A stretch of DNA of 64,000 nt from Streptomyces hygroscopicus subsp. hygroscopicus (GCF_030269125.1 NZ_BSSM01000016.1:124001-188000); one strand, 5' to 3'; counted from the first letter of the stretch, positions 24,358 to 33,730 are shown. Numbers and translations: made by a program. Notes: generated by a model from the letters alone, not told the origin.

Positions 24358-25617
24358 ATGAGTCAACATAGCGCCATGCTGAGCGATGGACGGACGAGTC
24401 GACAGGCCCCCCGTGCCGACGAGGACGCGGGGGCAGGCTCGCGGGCGCGTCGGCTGGCGGTCCTGGCCGTCGTCATGGCGGCGCTCAACCTGCGCCCGGC
24501 GGTCACCAGCCTGGGCCCGGTCCTCGAAGAGGTGCGCACCTCGCTCGCCATGAGCGGCACCGCCGCGGGGCTGCTGACGTCCGTTCCCGCCGCCTGTTTC
24601 GCGGTGGTCGGCTTCGCCGCGCCGCGGTTGGCCCGGCGCCTCGGCCCGAGCGGAGCCGTCCTGGCCGGCTCCGTGGCACTGGCGCTCGGCCTCGCCCTGC
24701 GTCCGCTCGCCGTGAACGCCACGCTCTTCGTCGTGCTCAGCGCCGTCGCGCTCGCCGGGATCGCCATCGCCAACGTGCTGCTTCCGGCAGTGGTCAAGCA
24801 GCGATTCCCGGATCGGGTCGGCGCGATGACGGGCCTGTACGCCATGGCGCTGAACGCCGGCGCCTCCGGTGCCGCCGCGATCACGGTGCCGGTGACCCGG
24901 GCGCTCGGCGGCGACTGGCGGTTCGGGCTCGGGGGCTGGGCCGTGCTCGCCGTCCTGGCCGTACCACCCTGGCTCGGTCTGGCCCGTCGCCGTGCGCGGG
25001 CCGCCGGTCCGCGCGCAGAGGTGCCGCGACGCACGCCTGCGGCCGGCGTCCGCCTCACCCGCGATCCGACGGCCTGGGCGCTCACCGCCTACTTCGGCCT
25101 CCAGGCCAGTGCCGCGTACATCCTCATCGGCTGGCTGCCGCAGATCTTCCGCGACGCGGGCCTCTCGGCCGAGGCCGCCGGACTGCTGTTCTCCGTGACC
25201 TCGCTGCTCGGCGTCCCGTTGTCCTTCGTGCTGTCCGCCGTCGCCGGGCGGCTTCGCGGCCAGAGCGGCATCGCGCTCCTCGTCGGCGGGTGCGGCCTGG
25301 CCGGCTTCGCCGGACTGTGGGCCGCGCCGGCCACGGCGCCCTGGCTCTGGGCCGCGCTGCTCGGCGTGGCCAACTGCTCCTTTCCGCTGGCCCTGACGAT
25401 GATCGGCATGCGCGGCCGGGACGGGGACACCGTCGCCCGCCTCTCCGGCTTCGTACAGAGCTTCGGCTATCTGCTGTCGATCCCCGGGCCCGTCGTCGTC
25501 GGCGTCCTCTACCAGCATTCCGGCGGCTGGCGGACCCCTCTGGTGTTCGTGATGGCGCTGACGGTCGTGCAGTCGGGAGCCGGGCTGCTGGCCGGCCGTG
25601 ACCGTCAGGTCGGCTGA
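24358..25617 (+). CDS. MFS transporter, CynX/NimT family
   Basis: A 419-residue inner-membrane protein with about 12 transmembrane helices. It starts with a charged cytoplasmic arm, then LAVLAVVMAALNLRPAVTSLGPVLEEVR, the typical CynX/NimT opening with the conserved NLRP. SFGYLLSIPGPVVVGVLY is the late family motif. Members move cyanate, nitroimidazole-type compounds or amino-acid-like substrates, so specificity is open. It diverges from a GntR regulator 41 bases away, its likely controller. Several ATGs occur at the start; the first, 24358, gives MSQHSAMLSDGR and none has a good ribosome site. Confidence 0.92.
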   Translation: MSQHSAMLSDGRTSRQAPRADEDAGAGSRARRLAVLAVVMAALNLRPAVTSLGPVLEEVRTSLAMSGTAAGLLTSVPAACFAVVGFAAPRLARRLGPSGAVLAGSVALALGLALRPLAVNATLFVVLSAVALAGIAIANVLLPAVVKQRFPDRVGAMTGLYAMALNAGASGAAAITVPVTRALGGDWRFGLGGWAVLAVLAVPPWLGLARRRARAAGPRAEVPRRTPAAGVRLTRDPTAWALTAYFGLQASAAYILIGWLPQIFRDAGLSAEAAGLLFSVTSLLGVPLSFVLSAVAGRLRGQSGIALLVGGCGLAGFAGLWAAPATAPWLWAALLGVANCSFPLALTMIGMRGRDGDTVARLSGFVQSFGYLLSIPGPVVVGVLYQHSGGWRTPLVFVMALTVVQSGAGLLAGRDRQVG

Positions 25618-25775
25618 CACCGTGTCACCCGCCACGCGTTCGGGACCGTCTCCGTCCGGAGCGTGAAACCGCACTCCGCGCCCTGCTCGGCCGGGCGAAC
25701 CGGTCCCCTTCGATCCCCTGTGTCCCTGCCTCCCCAGCGGTCCGTGGAGACCCGGTCGCGAGAGGGGCGGTGGGG

Positions 25776-25781
25776 TAGGGT
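25776..25781 (+). promoter_or_regulatory. Probable -10 element of the butyrolactone-receptor-like gene
   Basis: TAGGGT in the context gtggggTAGGGTacggg lies 40 bases before the ATG. A dyad-like TTCAACGTTCAGCTTGA follows just upstream of the ribosome site GAGGAGG and might be an autoregulatory site. No clear 22-bp ARE consensus was recognised. Confidence 0.4.
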
Positions 25782-25820
25782 ACGGGCTGCTTGGTTCAAC
25801 GTTCAGCTTGAGGAGGGTCC

Positions 25821-26486
25821 ATGGCTCAGCAGGAGCGAGCTGTGCGAACCCGACGCGCTGTGCTGGAGGCCGCCGCCGCGGTGTTCGCCGAGCGCGGCTA
25901 TGCCGCGGCGACCATCGCCGAGATCCTCAACCGGGCCGGAGTCACCAAGGGCGCCCTCTACTTCCACTTCGACTCCAAGGCGGCCCTCGCGCGCGGGGTG
26001 CTCCAGGAACAGATATCCGCCGAGTACCACGTCCCCCGCGAGGTCAAGCTCCAGGAGTGGGTGGACGCGGGCATGACGCTGGCCGACCGGCTGCCGCGTG
26101 AACCCTTGCTCCTGGCCGGAGTCCGGCTCTCGGCCGACCTCCAGGGGCGGAACGTCTTCGGCAGCGCCTGGCCCGCCTGGGCCGAACTCACCGCCTCGCT
26201 GCTGGCGGAGGCCAGGGCCCGGGACGAGGTGCTGCCGCACGTGGAACCCGAGGAGACCGCGCAGGTCTTCCTCGGGGCCTGGACAGGGGTCCAGCTCGTC
26301 TCGCAGGCCGTCGCCGACTGGGCCGATCTGGACGAGCGGATGTCGGCGCTCTTCAACCATCTGCTGCCCGCGATAGCCGTCCCCGCCGTCCTCGTCCGCC
26401 TCGACACCGCCCCGGACCGCGGTGCGCGCGTGATCGACGAGGTACGACGCCGGTCCCGGGCCGCGCTCGCCGACGTCCCCCGCTGA
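25821..26486 (+). CDS. TetR-family regulator, gamma-butyrolactone receptor-like (ArpA/ScbR type)
   Basis: A 221-residue regulator. The N-terminal helix-turn-helix reads RRAVLEAAAAVFAERGYAAATIAEILNRAGVTKGALYFHFDSKAALARGV, very close to ArpA/ScbR/CprB proteins. The ligand domain matches in length and in strings such as LQEWVDAGMTLADRL, GVRLSADLQGR and FGSAWPAWAELTASLL, with tryptophans at 117 and 120 near the ligand-contact Trp119 of ArpA. These proteins repress antibiotic and morphological genes until a butyrolactone binds. No butyrolactone synthase (AfsA) gene is next to it, so it may be a pseudo-receptor or orphan. The ATG follows GAGGAGGGTCC. The next gene downstream is a decayed methyltransferase. 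Confidence 0.9.
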   Translation: MAQQERAVRTRRAVLEAAAAVFAERGYAAATIAEILNRAGVTKGALYFHFDSKAALARGVLQEQISAEYHVPREVKLQEWVDAGMTLADRLPREPLLLAGVRLSADLQGRNVFGSAWPAWAELTASLLAEARARDEVLPHVEPEETAQVFLGAWTGVQLVSQAVADWADLDERMSALFNHLLPAIAVPAVLVRLDTAPDRGARVIDEVRRRSRAALADVPR

Positions 26487-26639
26487 AGCAACCCCGACTG
26501 CACCCGTCGACCGAACCTCCCCTCGACCGGACCGTCCCGATGGAGCCGCCTCCACCGCGCCGCCCCCCGACCGGCCACGCCCTCGCCGGAAAGGCCGGCA
26601 CGGGAGCCGGGAATGGGACGGGACCCTCTTCGCGGGCGC

Positions 26640-27400
26640 GACCGACCACGACGAGCGCGGCGGGTTCCGGTATCCCCTCTGCTTGACGCCCCTGTCGGCC
26701 GAGGCGCTGCCCGCCGGCCGCGGTCGTCTCCTCGACGCGGGGCGCGGCCCCGGCCCCTTCCCGCTCGTCGCCCCTCCCGGAAGCCGTCGGCAGCGATCCA
26801 GGCTCGGGGGTGGTCCGGGCGGTCGAGCGGTGGGTCGTCGCCGCGGGGGTGGCGGGGCGGGCCGTGGATGCGGGTGCGTGCCGGGGAACTCACGGCCGGG
26901 CTCGGCGTGTTCGACGCCGTGGTCCGCGCCCGGTCCTTCCACCCACCGGACCGACCGGAACGCGGCCGGGCCCGCGTCGTCCCCGCGGTGCTCCGGCCCG
27001 GCGGCGCGCTGGTCGTCTCGCCGGCCTGAAAGGCGAGCACCGGACGACGGAGGGACGCCGTGCCCCGCGAGGACATCGCCGGTCCGGTCGAGGCGTACCC
27101 CCGCCGCCCGCGGCCTGCCGCGCGGGCCGCGTCCGGGGACGAGGCCGCGATCCCCGCGCACGCCGGCCCCGTCGACCCGAGCGCTCAAGTCGCCCCCGGC
27201 GGCGAGGTGTCGGCGCGCACCGCCGGCGACGTCGTCGCCCGTACCCTCTCGTGCTCCTCCGCCACCGCACATGGTGGGCACGCGCCGGGACGCCATCGGA
27301 GCGGAGCCGGGCGGCCTGCTCGCCCCGGGCCTCCCGGGCGGGCGCTCCGCCGAGCGGCCGCGGGCACCGATGTCTCAACGGGCGGATTTCCGGACCGATT
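26640..27400 (+). pseudogene. Decayed class I SAM-dependent methyltransferase
   Basis: Pieces of one methyltransferase are spread over two frames. The SAM-binding motif LLDAGRGPGPF lies at about 26728-26760 in frame 1. FDAVVRARSFHPPDRP ... VLRPGGALVVSP (motif IV and post-motif) lies at about 26905-27026 in frame 3 and is ended by a TGA at 27027. DIAGPVEAYPRRPRPA and GEVSARTAGDVVARTLSCSS resume in frame 3 from about 27069. The C-terminal MVGTRRDAIGAEPGGLLA-type end is back in frame 1 near 27270-27350. At least two frameshifts and one stop are needed, so no full protein can be made. It follows the butyrolactone-receptor-like gene and was perhaps its target. Sequencing error is a less likely explanation because three separate lesions are present. 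Confidence 0.7.
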
Positions 27401-27587
27401 TGCTCCGCTTGAGGTGCGGCACAGGCCACGCGGAATCCGGTGCGAAGAACGTATCGTCGGTCACTACGATGTGATCCCTAAGACAACCATTCGACCGGCT
27501 CGTCGGACATGGGCCGGTCGGGGTCGCCGATGCCAGGGACCGCTCCCCGGGCTGCGGTGATCTTCCTTCACAGGAGGACCCTCCCGC

Positions 27588-29750
27588 ATGTTCCGACGTA
27601 TTGGTGCTGCCGTCGTCCGGCACCCGGTCTGGACGATCGTGGCATGGCTGATCGCCGCGGTGGCGATCGTCGCCACCGCCCCAGGCCTGCCCTCGAACAG
27701 TGACGAGAGCAGCTTTCTGCCCAAGAGCTACGAATCGATCAAAGCCGCGGATCTCCAGCAGAAGGCGTTCCCCAGCGCCTTCACCCCGTCCGCGATCGCG
27801 CTCTACCAGCGCACCGACGGCGGCCGGCTGACCGCCGCCGACCAGAAGGACGTCGCCCGGATCACCACCGAGCTGGGCGCGAAGAAGATCGACCAGGTAC
27901 AGAAGGTGGTCCCCGGCCCGCCGTCCAAGGACGGCAGGTACGCCATGACCCTGGTCCAGATGGACAGCAAGAGCGCCGGCCAGCCCGTACAGGCCGACGC
28001 GGCCAGGACGTTGCGCGAGGACGTCAAGCAACTGGCCAAGGGCACTCATCTCGACGTCAGACTGGGCGGCTCCGCCGCGCAGGCCCTCGACCAGCAGGAC
28101 TCCTCCAAGCGCGGCCAGGCGCTGATCGGCTTCGGCACCTTCGCCATCATCCTGGTGACCCTGCTGATCATCTTCCGGGCACCGATCCTGGCCGTCCTGC
28201 CGCTGGTCCTCATCGGCCTGGTCTCGGCCGTGGCCAACGGGCTGATCGCCTACGCCACCAAGGTGTTCGGGCTCCAGGCCAACAGCTCGATCTCGTCCAT
28301 CCTGATCGTGGTGCTCTTCGGCGTGGGCACCGACTACTTCCTGTTCCTGATGTTCCGTTACCGCGAACGCCTCAGGGCCGGCGACGAGCCCAAGGAGGCC
28401 ATGATCAACGCGGTCGGCCGGGTCGGCGAAGCCATCGCCTCGGCCGCCGGCGCGGTCATCATCGCCTTCCTCGCGCTGGTCCTGTCCACCCTCGGCTTCC
28501 TCAAGCAGATGGGCCCGGCGCTCGCCATCGCGGTCGCCGCCACCCTGGTCGCCGGCCTGACCCTGATCCCGGCCGTGGTCTCCCTCATCGGCCCCAGGGT
28601 CTTCTGGCCCTCCAAGTCCTGGCAGAAGGAGCCGGAGAACGCCCGGTTCGCCGCGCTCGGCCGCGCGGTGCGGCGCCGCCCGGCGCTGACCGCCGTCGCC
28701 TCCGGCCTCGTCCTGCTCGCGCTGTCGGTCGGCACGCTCGGCTACAAGGCCACCTTCGACCTGGCCTCGGGCTCGATGCCCAAGACCAAGGAGTCCATGG
28801 TCGTCCAGGACCGGATGCAGAAGGCGTACTCGGCGGGTGCCGCCGCGCCCACGGACGTGTACCTCTCCAGCACCGACGGCAAGCCGCTCGACAAGAGCGC
28901 CTTCGCCGGGTACGCACGGAAGCTCGGCGCGGTGGACGGCGTCGCGAGCGCCCGGATGAGCCAGCTCAACAAGGACGGCACCACCGCCGACTTCACCGTC
29001 ACCCTCAAGTACGAGGCGTCGACGGACCGCGCGATCGACGCCGTCCAGGGGGTGCGCGACGTCGCGCACGCGGACGCGCCCGCCGGCACCGAGGCGCTGG
29101 TCGGCGGCATGTCCTCGATCTACAAGGACATCAACGCGGCCGTCAACCACGACTACCGCACGGTGTTCCCCCTCGCCGCCGTCCTCATCATGGTCATCCT
29201 CGGCCTGCTGCTGCGCAGCGTCGTGGCGCCCTGGTACCTGATCGCCTCGGTGGGCCTCGGCTTCGGTGCGACCCTCGGTGCCACGGTGTGGATCTTCCAG
29301 AAGGGGGAGGGGCACTCCGGCCTGATGTTCATGCTCCCGGTGATCATGTATCTCTTCGTGGTCGCCATCGGCACCGACTACAACATCCTCATGATCGCCC
29401 GGCTGCGCGAGGAGGCCCGCGAGGGCCGCGATCCGCGCGAGGCGGCCGGTATGGCCCTGCGGCACGCCGGGCCGACCGTCGCCGCGGCCGGGTTCATCCT
29501 GGCGGCGACCTTCGCCACCATGATGCTGGCCGGCAACTCGCTGCTCACGGAGATGGGTTTCGCGGTCTCCTTCGGCATCGCGATCGCCGCGTTCGTCATG
29601 GCGATGTTCTTCACGCCGAGCCTCACCGCGCTCATCGGACACGCGGCGTGGTGGCCGGGCCACGGCGACCGCGCGCAGCGGGCGGCCGGCCCGGTCCCCG
29701 CACAGGCCGCGGACATGGACGACCGCGATCCGGCGGGCCGAGGCCGCTGA
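27588..29750 (+). CDS. MMPL/RND-family transporter
   Basis: A 720-residue membrane transporter with the duplicated six-plus-six helix plan of MMPL proteins. TM 1 is near residues 12-30. After a periplasmic loop, five helices include the proton-relay helices with GVGTDYFLFLMFRYRERL. A second loop and a second set with AIGTDYNILMIARLREEAREG follow. MMPL proteins export lipids, siderophores or drugs using the proton gradient. The ATG is preceded by CACAGGAGGACC. The gene stands alone behind the methyltransferase remnant and ends in a clear hairpin, so it is probably monocistronic. The substrate is unknown; the C-terminal tail (about 690-720) is short and hydrophilic. Confidence 0.95.
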   Translation: MFRRIGAAVVRHPVWTIVAWLIAAVAIVATAPGLPSNSDESSFLPKSYESIKAADLQQKAFPSAFTPSAIALYQRTDGGRLTAADQKDVARITTELGAKKIDQVQKVVPGPPSKDGRYAMTLVQMDSKSAGQPVQADAARTLREDVKQLAKGTHLDVRLGGSAAQALDQQDSSKRGQALIGFGTFAIILVTLLIIFRAPILAVLPLVLIGLVSAVANGLIAYATKVFGLQANSSISSILIVVLFGVGTDYFLFLMFRYRERLRAGDEPKEAMINAVGRVGEAIASAAGAVIIAFLALVLSTLGFLKQMGPALAIAVAATLVAGLTLIPAVVSLIGPRVFWPSKSWQKEPENARFAALGRAVRRRPALTAVASGLVLLALSVGTLGYKATFDLASGSMPKTKESMVVQDRMQKAYSAGAAAPTDVYLSSTDGKPLDKSAFAGYARKLGAVDGVASARMSQLNKDGTTADFTVTLKYEASTDRAIDAVQGVRDVAHADAPAGTEALVGGMSSIYKDINAAVNHDYRTVFPLAAVLIMVILGLLLRSVVAPWYLIASVGLGFGATLGATVWIFQKGEGHSGLMFMLPVIMYLFVVAIGTDYNILMIARLREEAREGRDPREAAGMALRHAGPTVAAAGFILAATFATMMLAGNSLLTEMGFAVSFGIAIAAFVMAMFFTPSLTALIGHAAWWPGHGDRAQRAAGPVPAQAADMDDRDPAGRGR

Positions 29751-29767
29751 CACCGGCACCGCCCCGC

Positions 29768-29808
29768 GCGGGGGCACACCAGGGCGTACGGCCCCGGTGT
29801 GCCCCCGC
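29768..29808 (+). terminator. 13-bp stem terminator after the MMPL gene
   Basis: Arms gcgggggcacacc (29768-29780) and ggtgtgcccccgc (29796-29808) are perfectly complementary with a 15-base loop, 17 bases behind the transporter stop. The position and strength support a rho-independent type terminator without a U-tract. Confidence 0.75.
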
Positions 29809-29879
29809 TGCCTTCGGCGGGCCGCCCGTGGTGCGTGATCGGGGCGCAATCGGGACGCGTGCGGATCAACCCGACGCGG

Positions 29880-30310
29880 TACGGGGGAGACCGGGGGAGA
29901 CGCCGTGGGGTCGAGGTGCCGGCGACCACGGTCGGAACGCCGTGAGCCACCTGGACATGGCACTGCGCGGCCGGCCCGCCGGCAGTGCGCCCGAGGACGT
30001 GGTGGAGAAGGCCACCGAGAAGGCGGGGCACCCGGTCCCGAGGACGGACGACCGGGACAACCGGTTGTCCGTCCTCGCCGCGTTCGCGGGCATCGCCGTC
30101 GGGAGCGGCACCGGCGCCGCCGTCGCCCTGCTCCACGGGGCCCTGGCCATGGTCCTGGCCGACGCCCCCATCGCCGGCCTGGGCGTCAGCGACCCGCGTA
30201 CGTGGTCCCCGGCCGACTGGACCGCGGACGCGCTCCCGCACCTGGCCTACGGCCTGGTCACCTACGGGCTGGTCACCGCGGCCCACCGGGTCGGCCGACC
30301 GTCTGCCGCC
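29880..30310 (+). pseudogene. Decayed DUF1440-like membrane protein gene
   Basis: A frame beginning GTG at 29942 gives VSHLDMALRGRPAGSAPEDVVEKATEKAGHPVP, one membrane segment, then LGVSDPRTWSPADWTADALPHLAYGLVTYGLVTA. This matches the course of a conserved actinomycete membrane protein. The usual hydrophobic N-terminus is missing: homologous-looking residues continue upstream of the GTG, partly in another frame. The usual stop after LAYGLVTY is also missing, so the frame runs on to 30823 antisense to two real genes. The first membrane pair also looks shortened. The gene is therefore called broken. If translated from the GTG it would give a 293-residue chimera. Confidence 0.6.
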
Positions 30311-30325
30311 CAGGGGGCGGCGCCC

Positions 30326-30676
30326 TCAGAGGAGCAGCAGCAGCGCCGCCACCGCGGTCAGCCCCGCGCAGACGCCCAGCGTCCAGGCCACGCACCGCCG
30401 TTTCAGCTCCTGGTAACGGTTCTCGTACTCCGCCCGCAGCGAGGTGCAGCGGGCGGCGACGCGTTCCAGGTCCTTGCGGGCCCGGCGCAGGGAATCCTCG
30501 ACGTAACTCCGCTCGATCTCCGTGCGCTGGGCGGTGGTCAGCCAGTCCATGGACCGGACGAACTCCTGGGCACGCTGCTCGGCCTCCGCGACGCGGGCCT
30601 GCCAGAGCAGGTATCCCTCCACCTGGTTGCTCAGTTCCCCCTCGGTGGCCCCCCGCCGCAGGCTCGGGTCGCTCAT
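30326..30676 (-). CDS. Small tail-anchored coiled-coil protein coupled to ctaD
   Basis: A 116-residue protein. Residues 15-95 are helical and charged with heptad-like spacing (WQARVAEAEQRAQEFVRSMDW, SLRRARKDLERVAARCTSLRAEYENRYQELKRR). A single C-terminal membrane segment (about 98-115, AWTLGVCAGLTAVAALLLLL) would leave the coil in the cytoplasm. The ATG overlaps the ctaD stop (ATGA), so translation is coupled and a role in the oxidase is likely but unproven. I do not recognise a named family. Confidence 0.8.
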   Translation of the reverse strand: MSDPSLRRGATEGELSNQVEGYLLWQARVAEAEQRAQEFVRSMDWLTTAQRTEIERSYVEDSLRRARKDLERVAARCTSLRAEYENRYQELKRRCVAWTLGVCAGLTAVAALLLLL

Positions 30677-32361
30677 ACCGCGCCGTGCGCCTCTGCCTCG
30701 GCCAGCGCGATGTCCGGGTGGTGGAGGTCGAACGCCGGGGACTCGCTGCGGACGCGGGGCAGGGTGGTGAAGTTGTGCCGCGGGGGCGGGCAGGAGGTCG
30801 CCCACTCCAGGGAGCGGCCGTAGCCCCAGGGATCGTCCACACCGACCATCGGGGCGAACTTGGCCGTCTTCCAGACGTTGTAGAGGAACGGCAGCATCGA
30901 CGCGCCGAGCAGGAAGGAGCCGATCGTGGAGACGGTGTTCAGGGCGGTGAAGCCGTCGGCCGCCAGGTAGTCGGCGTACCGGCGCGGCATGCCCTCGGCG
31001 CCCAGCCAGTGCTGGACCAGGAAGGTGATGTGGAAGCCGAAGAAGAGGGTCCAGAAGTGGATCTTGCCGAGGCGCTCGTCGAGCAGCTTCCCGGTGAACT
31101 TCGGCCACCAGAAGTAGAACCCGGCGAACATCGCGAACACCACGGTGCCGAAGATCGTGTAGTGGAAGTGGGCCACGACGAAGTAGGAGTCGGTGACGTG
31201 GAAGTCCATGGGCGGCGAGGCCAGGATGACTCCGGTCAGACCGCCGAAGAGGAACGTGACGAGGAATCCCATCGTCCACAGCATCGGCGTCTCGAAGGAC
31301 AGCGAGCCCTTCCACATCGTGCCGATCCAGTTGAAGAACTTGACCCCGGTCGGAACCGCGATCAGGAACGTCATGAAGGAGAAGAACGGCAGCAGTACAC
31401 CACCGGTGGCGTACATGTGATGCGCCCACACGGTCATCGAAAGACCCGAGATGGAGATCGTCGCGGCGATCAGGCCCATGTAGCCGAACATCGGCTTGCG
31501 GGAGAAGACCGGGATGATCTCGGAGACGATCCCGAAGAACGGCAGCGCGATGACGTACACCTCGGGATGGCCGAAGAACCAGAAGAGGTGCTGCCACAGC
31601 AGCGCGCCGCCGTTGGCCGCGTCGAAGATGTGGGCGCCGAACTTGCGGTCCGCCTCCAGGGCCAGCAGGGCGGCGGCGAGGACCGGGAACACCAGCAGGA
31701 CCAGCACACCGGTCAGCAGCACGTTCCAGCAGAAGATCGGCAAGCGGAACATGGTGAGTCCCGGGGCGCGCATGCACAGGATCGTCGCGAGGAAGTTGAC
31801 CGAGCCGAGGATGGTGCCGAAGCCGGAGAGGGTCAGACCCATGATGCCCATGTCGGCGCCGACGTTCGGCGTGTGGATCGCGTCCGACAGGGGCGGGTAC
31901 ATGAACCAGCCGAAGTCGGGGCCGCCCTGCGGGGTGAGCAGGGAGGCCGCCGCGATGAGCGAGCCGAACAGGTACAGCCAGTAGGCGAACATGTTCAGCC
32001 GGGGGAAGGCCACGTCGGGGGCGCCGATCTGGAGCGGCATGATCCAGTTCGCGAAACCGGCGAAGAGTGGTGTCGCGAACACCAGCAGCATGATCAGGCC
32101 GTGCATCGTGAACAACTCGTTGTACTGCGTGTTCGACATGATCTGCAGCCCCGGGCGGGCCAGTTCGGCGCGCATGAGGAGCGCCAGGACGCCGCCGATC
32201 AGGAAGAAGGCGAACGAGGTGATGAGGTACAGGGTGCCGATCGTCTTGTGGTCGGTGGTCGTCAGCCACTTCACCACGACATTGCCGGGCTGCTTGCGCC
32301 GCACCGGCACCTCGGCGTCGTAGGTGCCGGTCGGCCCCTTGGGCTCGTTCAGAATGCTCAC
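30673..32361 (-). CDS. ctaD: Cytochrome c oxidase subunit I (aa3 type)
   Basis: A 562-residue, twelve-helix haem-copper oxidase subunit that reduces oxygen to water and pumps protons in the cell membrane. The haem a ligand lies in MHGLIMLLVF, the CuB region has FWFFGHPEVYVIALPFFG (with the His-Tyr cross-link pair) and VWAHHMYATG, and the late haem ligands lie in VVAHFHYTIFG. The N-terminus (RKQPGNVVVKWLTTTDHKTIGTLY) is typical of actinomycete CtaD. No ctaC, ctaE, ctaF or qcr genes are near, so this is probably a second copy used under special conditions with subunits from the main locus. It overlaps the small coiled-coil gene by four bases. Confidence 0.96.
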   Translation of the reverse strand: MSILNEPKGPTGTYDAEVPVRRKQPGNVVVKWLTTTDHKTIGTLYLITSFAFFLIGGVLALLMRAELARPGLQIMSNTQYNELFTMHGLIMLLVFATPLFAGFANWIMPLQIGAPDVAFPRLNMFAYWLYLFGSLIAAASLLTPQGGPDFGWFMYPPLSDAIHTPNVGADMGIMGLTLSGFGTILGSVNFLATILCMRAPGLTMFRLPIFCWNVLLTGVLVLLVFPVLAAALLALEADRKFGAHIFDAANGGALLWQHLFWFFGHPEVYVIALPFFGIVSEIIPVFSRKPMFGYMGLIAATISISGLSMTVWAHHMYATGGVLLPFFSFMTFLIAVPTGVKFFNWIGTMWKGSLSFETPMLWTMGFLVTFLFGGLTGVILASPPMDFHVTDSYFVVAHFHYTIFGTVVFAMFAGFYFWWPKFTGKLLDERLGKIHFWTLFFGFHITFLVQHWLGAEGMPRRYADYLAADGFTALNTVSTIGSFLLGASMLPFLYNVWKTAKFAPMVGVDDPWGYGRSLEWATSCPPPRHNFTTLPRVRSESPAFDLHHPDIALAEAEAHGAV

Positions 32362-32530
32362 AGCTGGTACGCCTCCCGGCGCTCGCAGGTTCGCCGACGT
32401 CAGTCATCCGACATCCTTGCGGCACCGGGCCGGGCACCGGCACCCGCGGCGGCCGGGACACGGCCGATCGGCTGACGTCGGTACCCGAACGGAGCATCGG
32501 GATACCTCGTTCGGAGCAGTGGGCCGAGGC

Positions 32531-33730
32531 TCAGGGGGAGTGGTTGGCGAAGGTCGCCAGGTAGGTGCCGTAGAGCAGGGAGAAGCCGGCGAGGTACGCG
32601 CACACCCGGCGGGCGGTGTCGGGGTCGGTGCGCCATTTGTGCACGAGCGCCCGCGCCGCGGGGATGAGCAGCGGGAACGCCGGCAGCAGAAAGCGCGGCT
32701 TGGACTCGAAGGGGCCCGAGACCAGCACGACCGGCAGCAGCAGCGCGGCGGTGTAGAGCAGCAGCGCGAGCGGTACCCGCTCCCGGCACAGCCGAACGAA
32801 CAGGAACACCCCCGCCGCCACGACCACCAGCGCCACCGGGTAGATGACGCCGTCGGTCAGCGGCATCGTCGCGAGGAAGCGCAGCGTGCCCAGGCCCCCG
32901 TCGAAGCGCGATTCCCAGGCGCTCTGCACCTGGAAGTAGCCGTGCAGCAGGGCGCCCGTGCGATGCCCCACCAGCAGCAGGTACGCCATCCAGCCGAGCG
33001 GTGCCGCGAGGGCGCCGGCCCACAGGCCGAGCGGCACCCGCCCCCGGCGCCGTACGGCCTCGACGGCGGCCACGCCGAGGACGGCCGCGGCGGCGGCGTA
33101 GCCGTTCGGCCGGGTCAGGCCCGCGAGCGCGGCGAGCGCCCCGGCCGCCGGCCAGCGCTCGTCCAGCAGGGCGTACAGGCACCAGACGGCGAGGGCGATG
33201 AACAGGGGCTCGGTGTAGGCGAGGGTGAGGACCACCGAGTGCGGCAGGACGGCCCACAGGGCCACCATGGCGGTGGCGACCGAGCGGCCGTGGAGCCGGT
33301 GCCCGATCGCGTAGACGCCGACGGCGGCCAGCGCGGTCGCGGTCCAGGCGATCAGGAGCGCGGCCACGGCCGGGGAGACCAGGGGGATCCAGTCGAGCGC
33401 CCGGATGAGCCCCGGGTACAGGGGGAAGAACGCCCAGTCGGTCTGCACCGAGCCGGTGTCCGTGATGTGCAGCCGGGAGCCGTAGCCGTGCGTGGCGATG
33501 TGCAGGTACCAGACGGAGTCCCAGGAGTGGGCCAGGCCCTTGAGTATCGAGCGTCCGGTGAGCAGGTTCACCAGGACGACGAGGATCACCCCGGCCACCC
33601 GCACGGAGCCGAAGAGGACGAGCGCCCGCTGGACACCGGGCGGCCAGGCCCGGCGCTCGCGCCCTCGCGGGGACGGGCCGGGCCGTTCGCGGGCGGAGGC
33701 GTCACGGCGCTGCGGGGAGAACGTGCTCAC
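32531..33730 (-). CDS. Integral membrane mannosyltransferase-like protein (PIG-V/GT-C type)
   Basis: A 399-residue polytopic protein with about nine or ten helices. Its first external loop carries WDSVWYLHIATHGY, an acidic GT-C-type motif, and later TDWAFFPLYPGLIRAL, AYTEPLFIALAVWCLYALL and LTRPNGYAAAAAVL follow. This is the pattern of PIG-V-like and Streptomyces Pmt-type glycosyltransferases that use polyprenyl-phosphate sugars on the outer face. The C-terminal SKPRFLLPAFPLL is also typical. The start is the first ATG, with a basic cytoplasmic arm. It diverges from the MBL-fold gene. The sugar and acceptor are unknown. Confidence 0.88.
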   Translation of the reverse strand: MSTFSPQRRDASARERPGPSPRGRERRAWPPGVQRALVLFGSVRVAGVILVVLVNLLTGRSILKGLAHSWDSVWYLHIATHGYGSRLHITDTGSVQTDWAFFPLYPGLIRALDWIPLVSPAVAALLIAWTATALAAVGVYAIGHRLHGRSVATAMVALWAVLPHSVVLTLAYTEPLFIALAVWCLYALLDERWPAAGALAALAGLTRPNGYAAAAAVLGVAAVEAVRRRGRVPLGLWAGALAAPLGWMAYLLLVGHRTGALLHGYFQVQSAWESRFDGGLGTLRFLATMPLTDGVIYPVALVVVAAGVFLFVRLCRERVPLALLLYTAALLLPVVLVSGPFESKPRFLLPAFPLLIPAARALVHKWRTDPDTARRVCAYLAGFSLLYGTYLATFANHSP

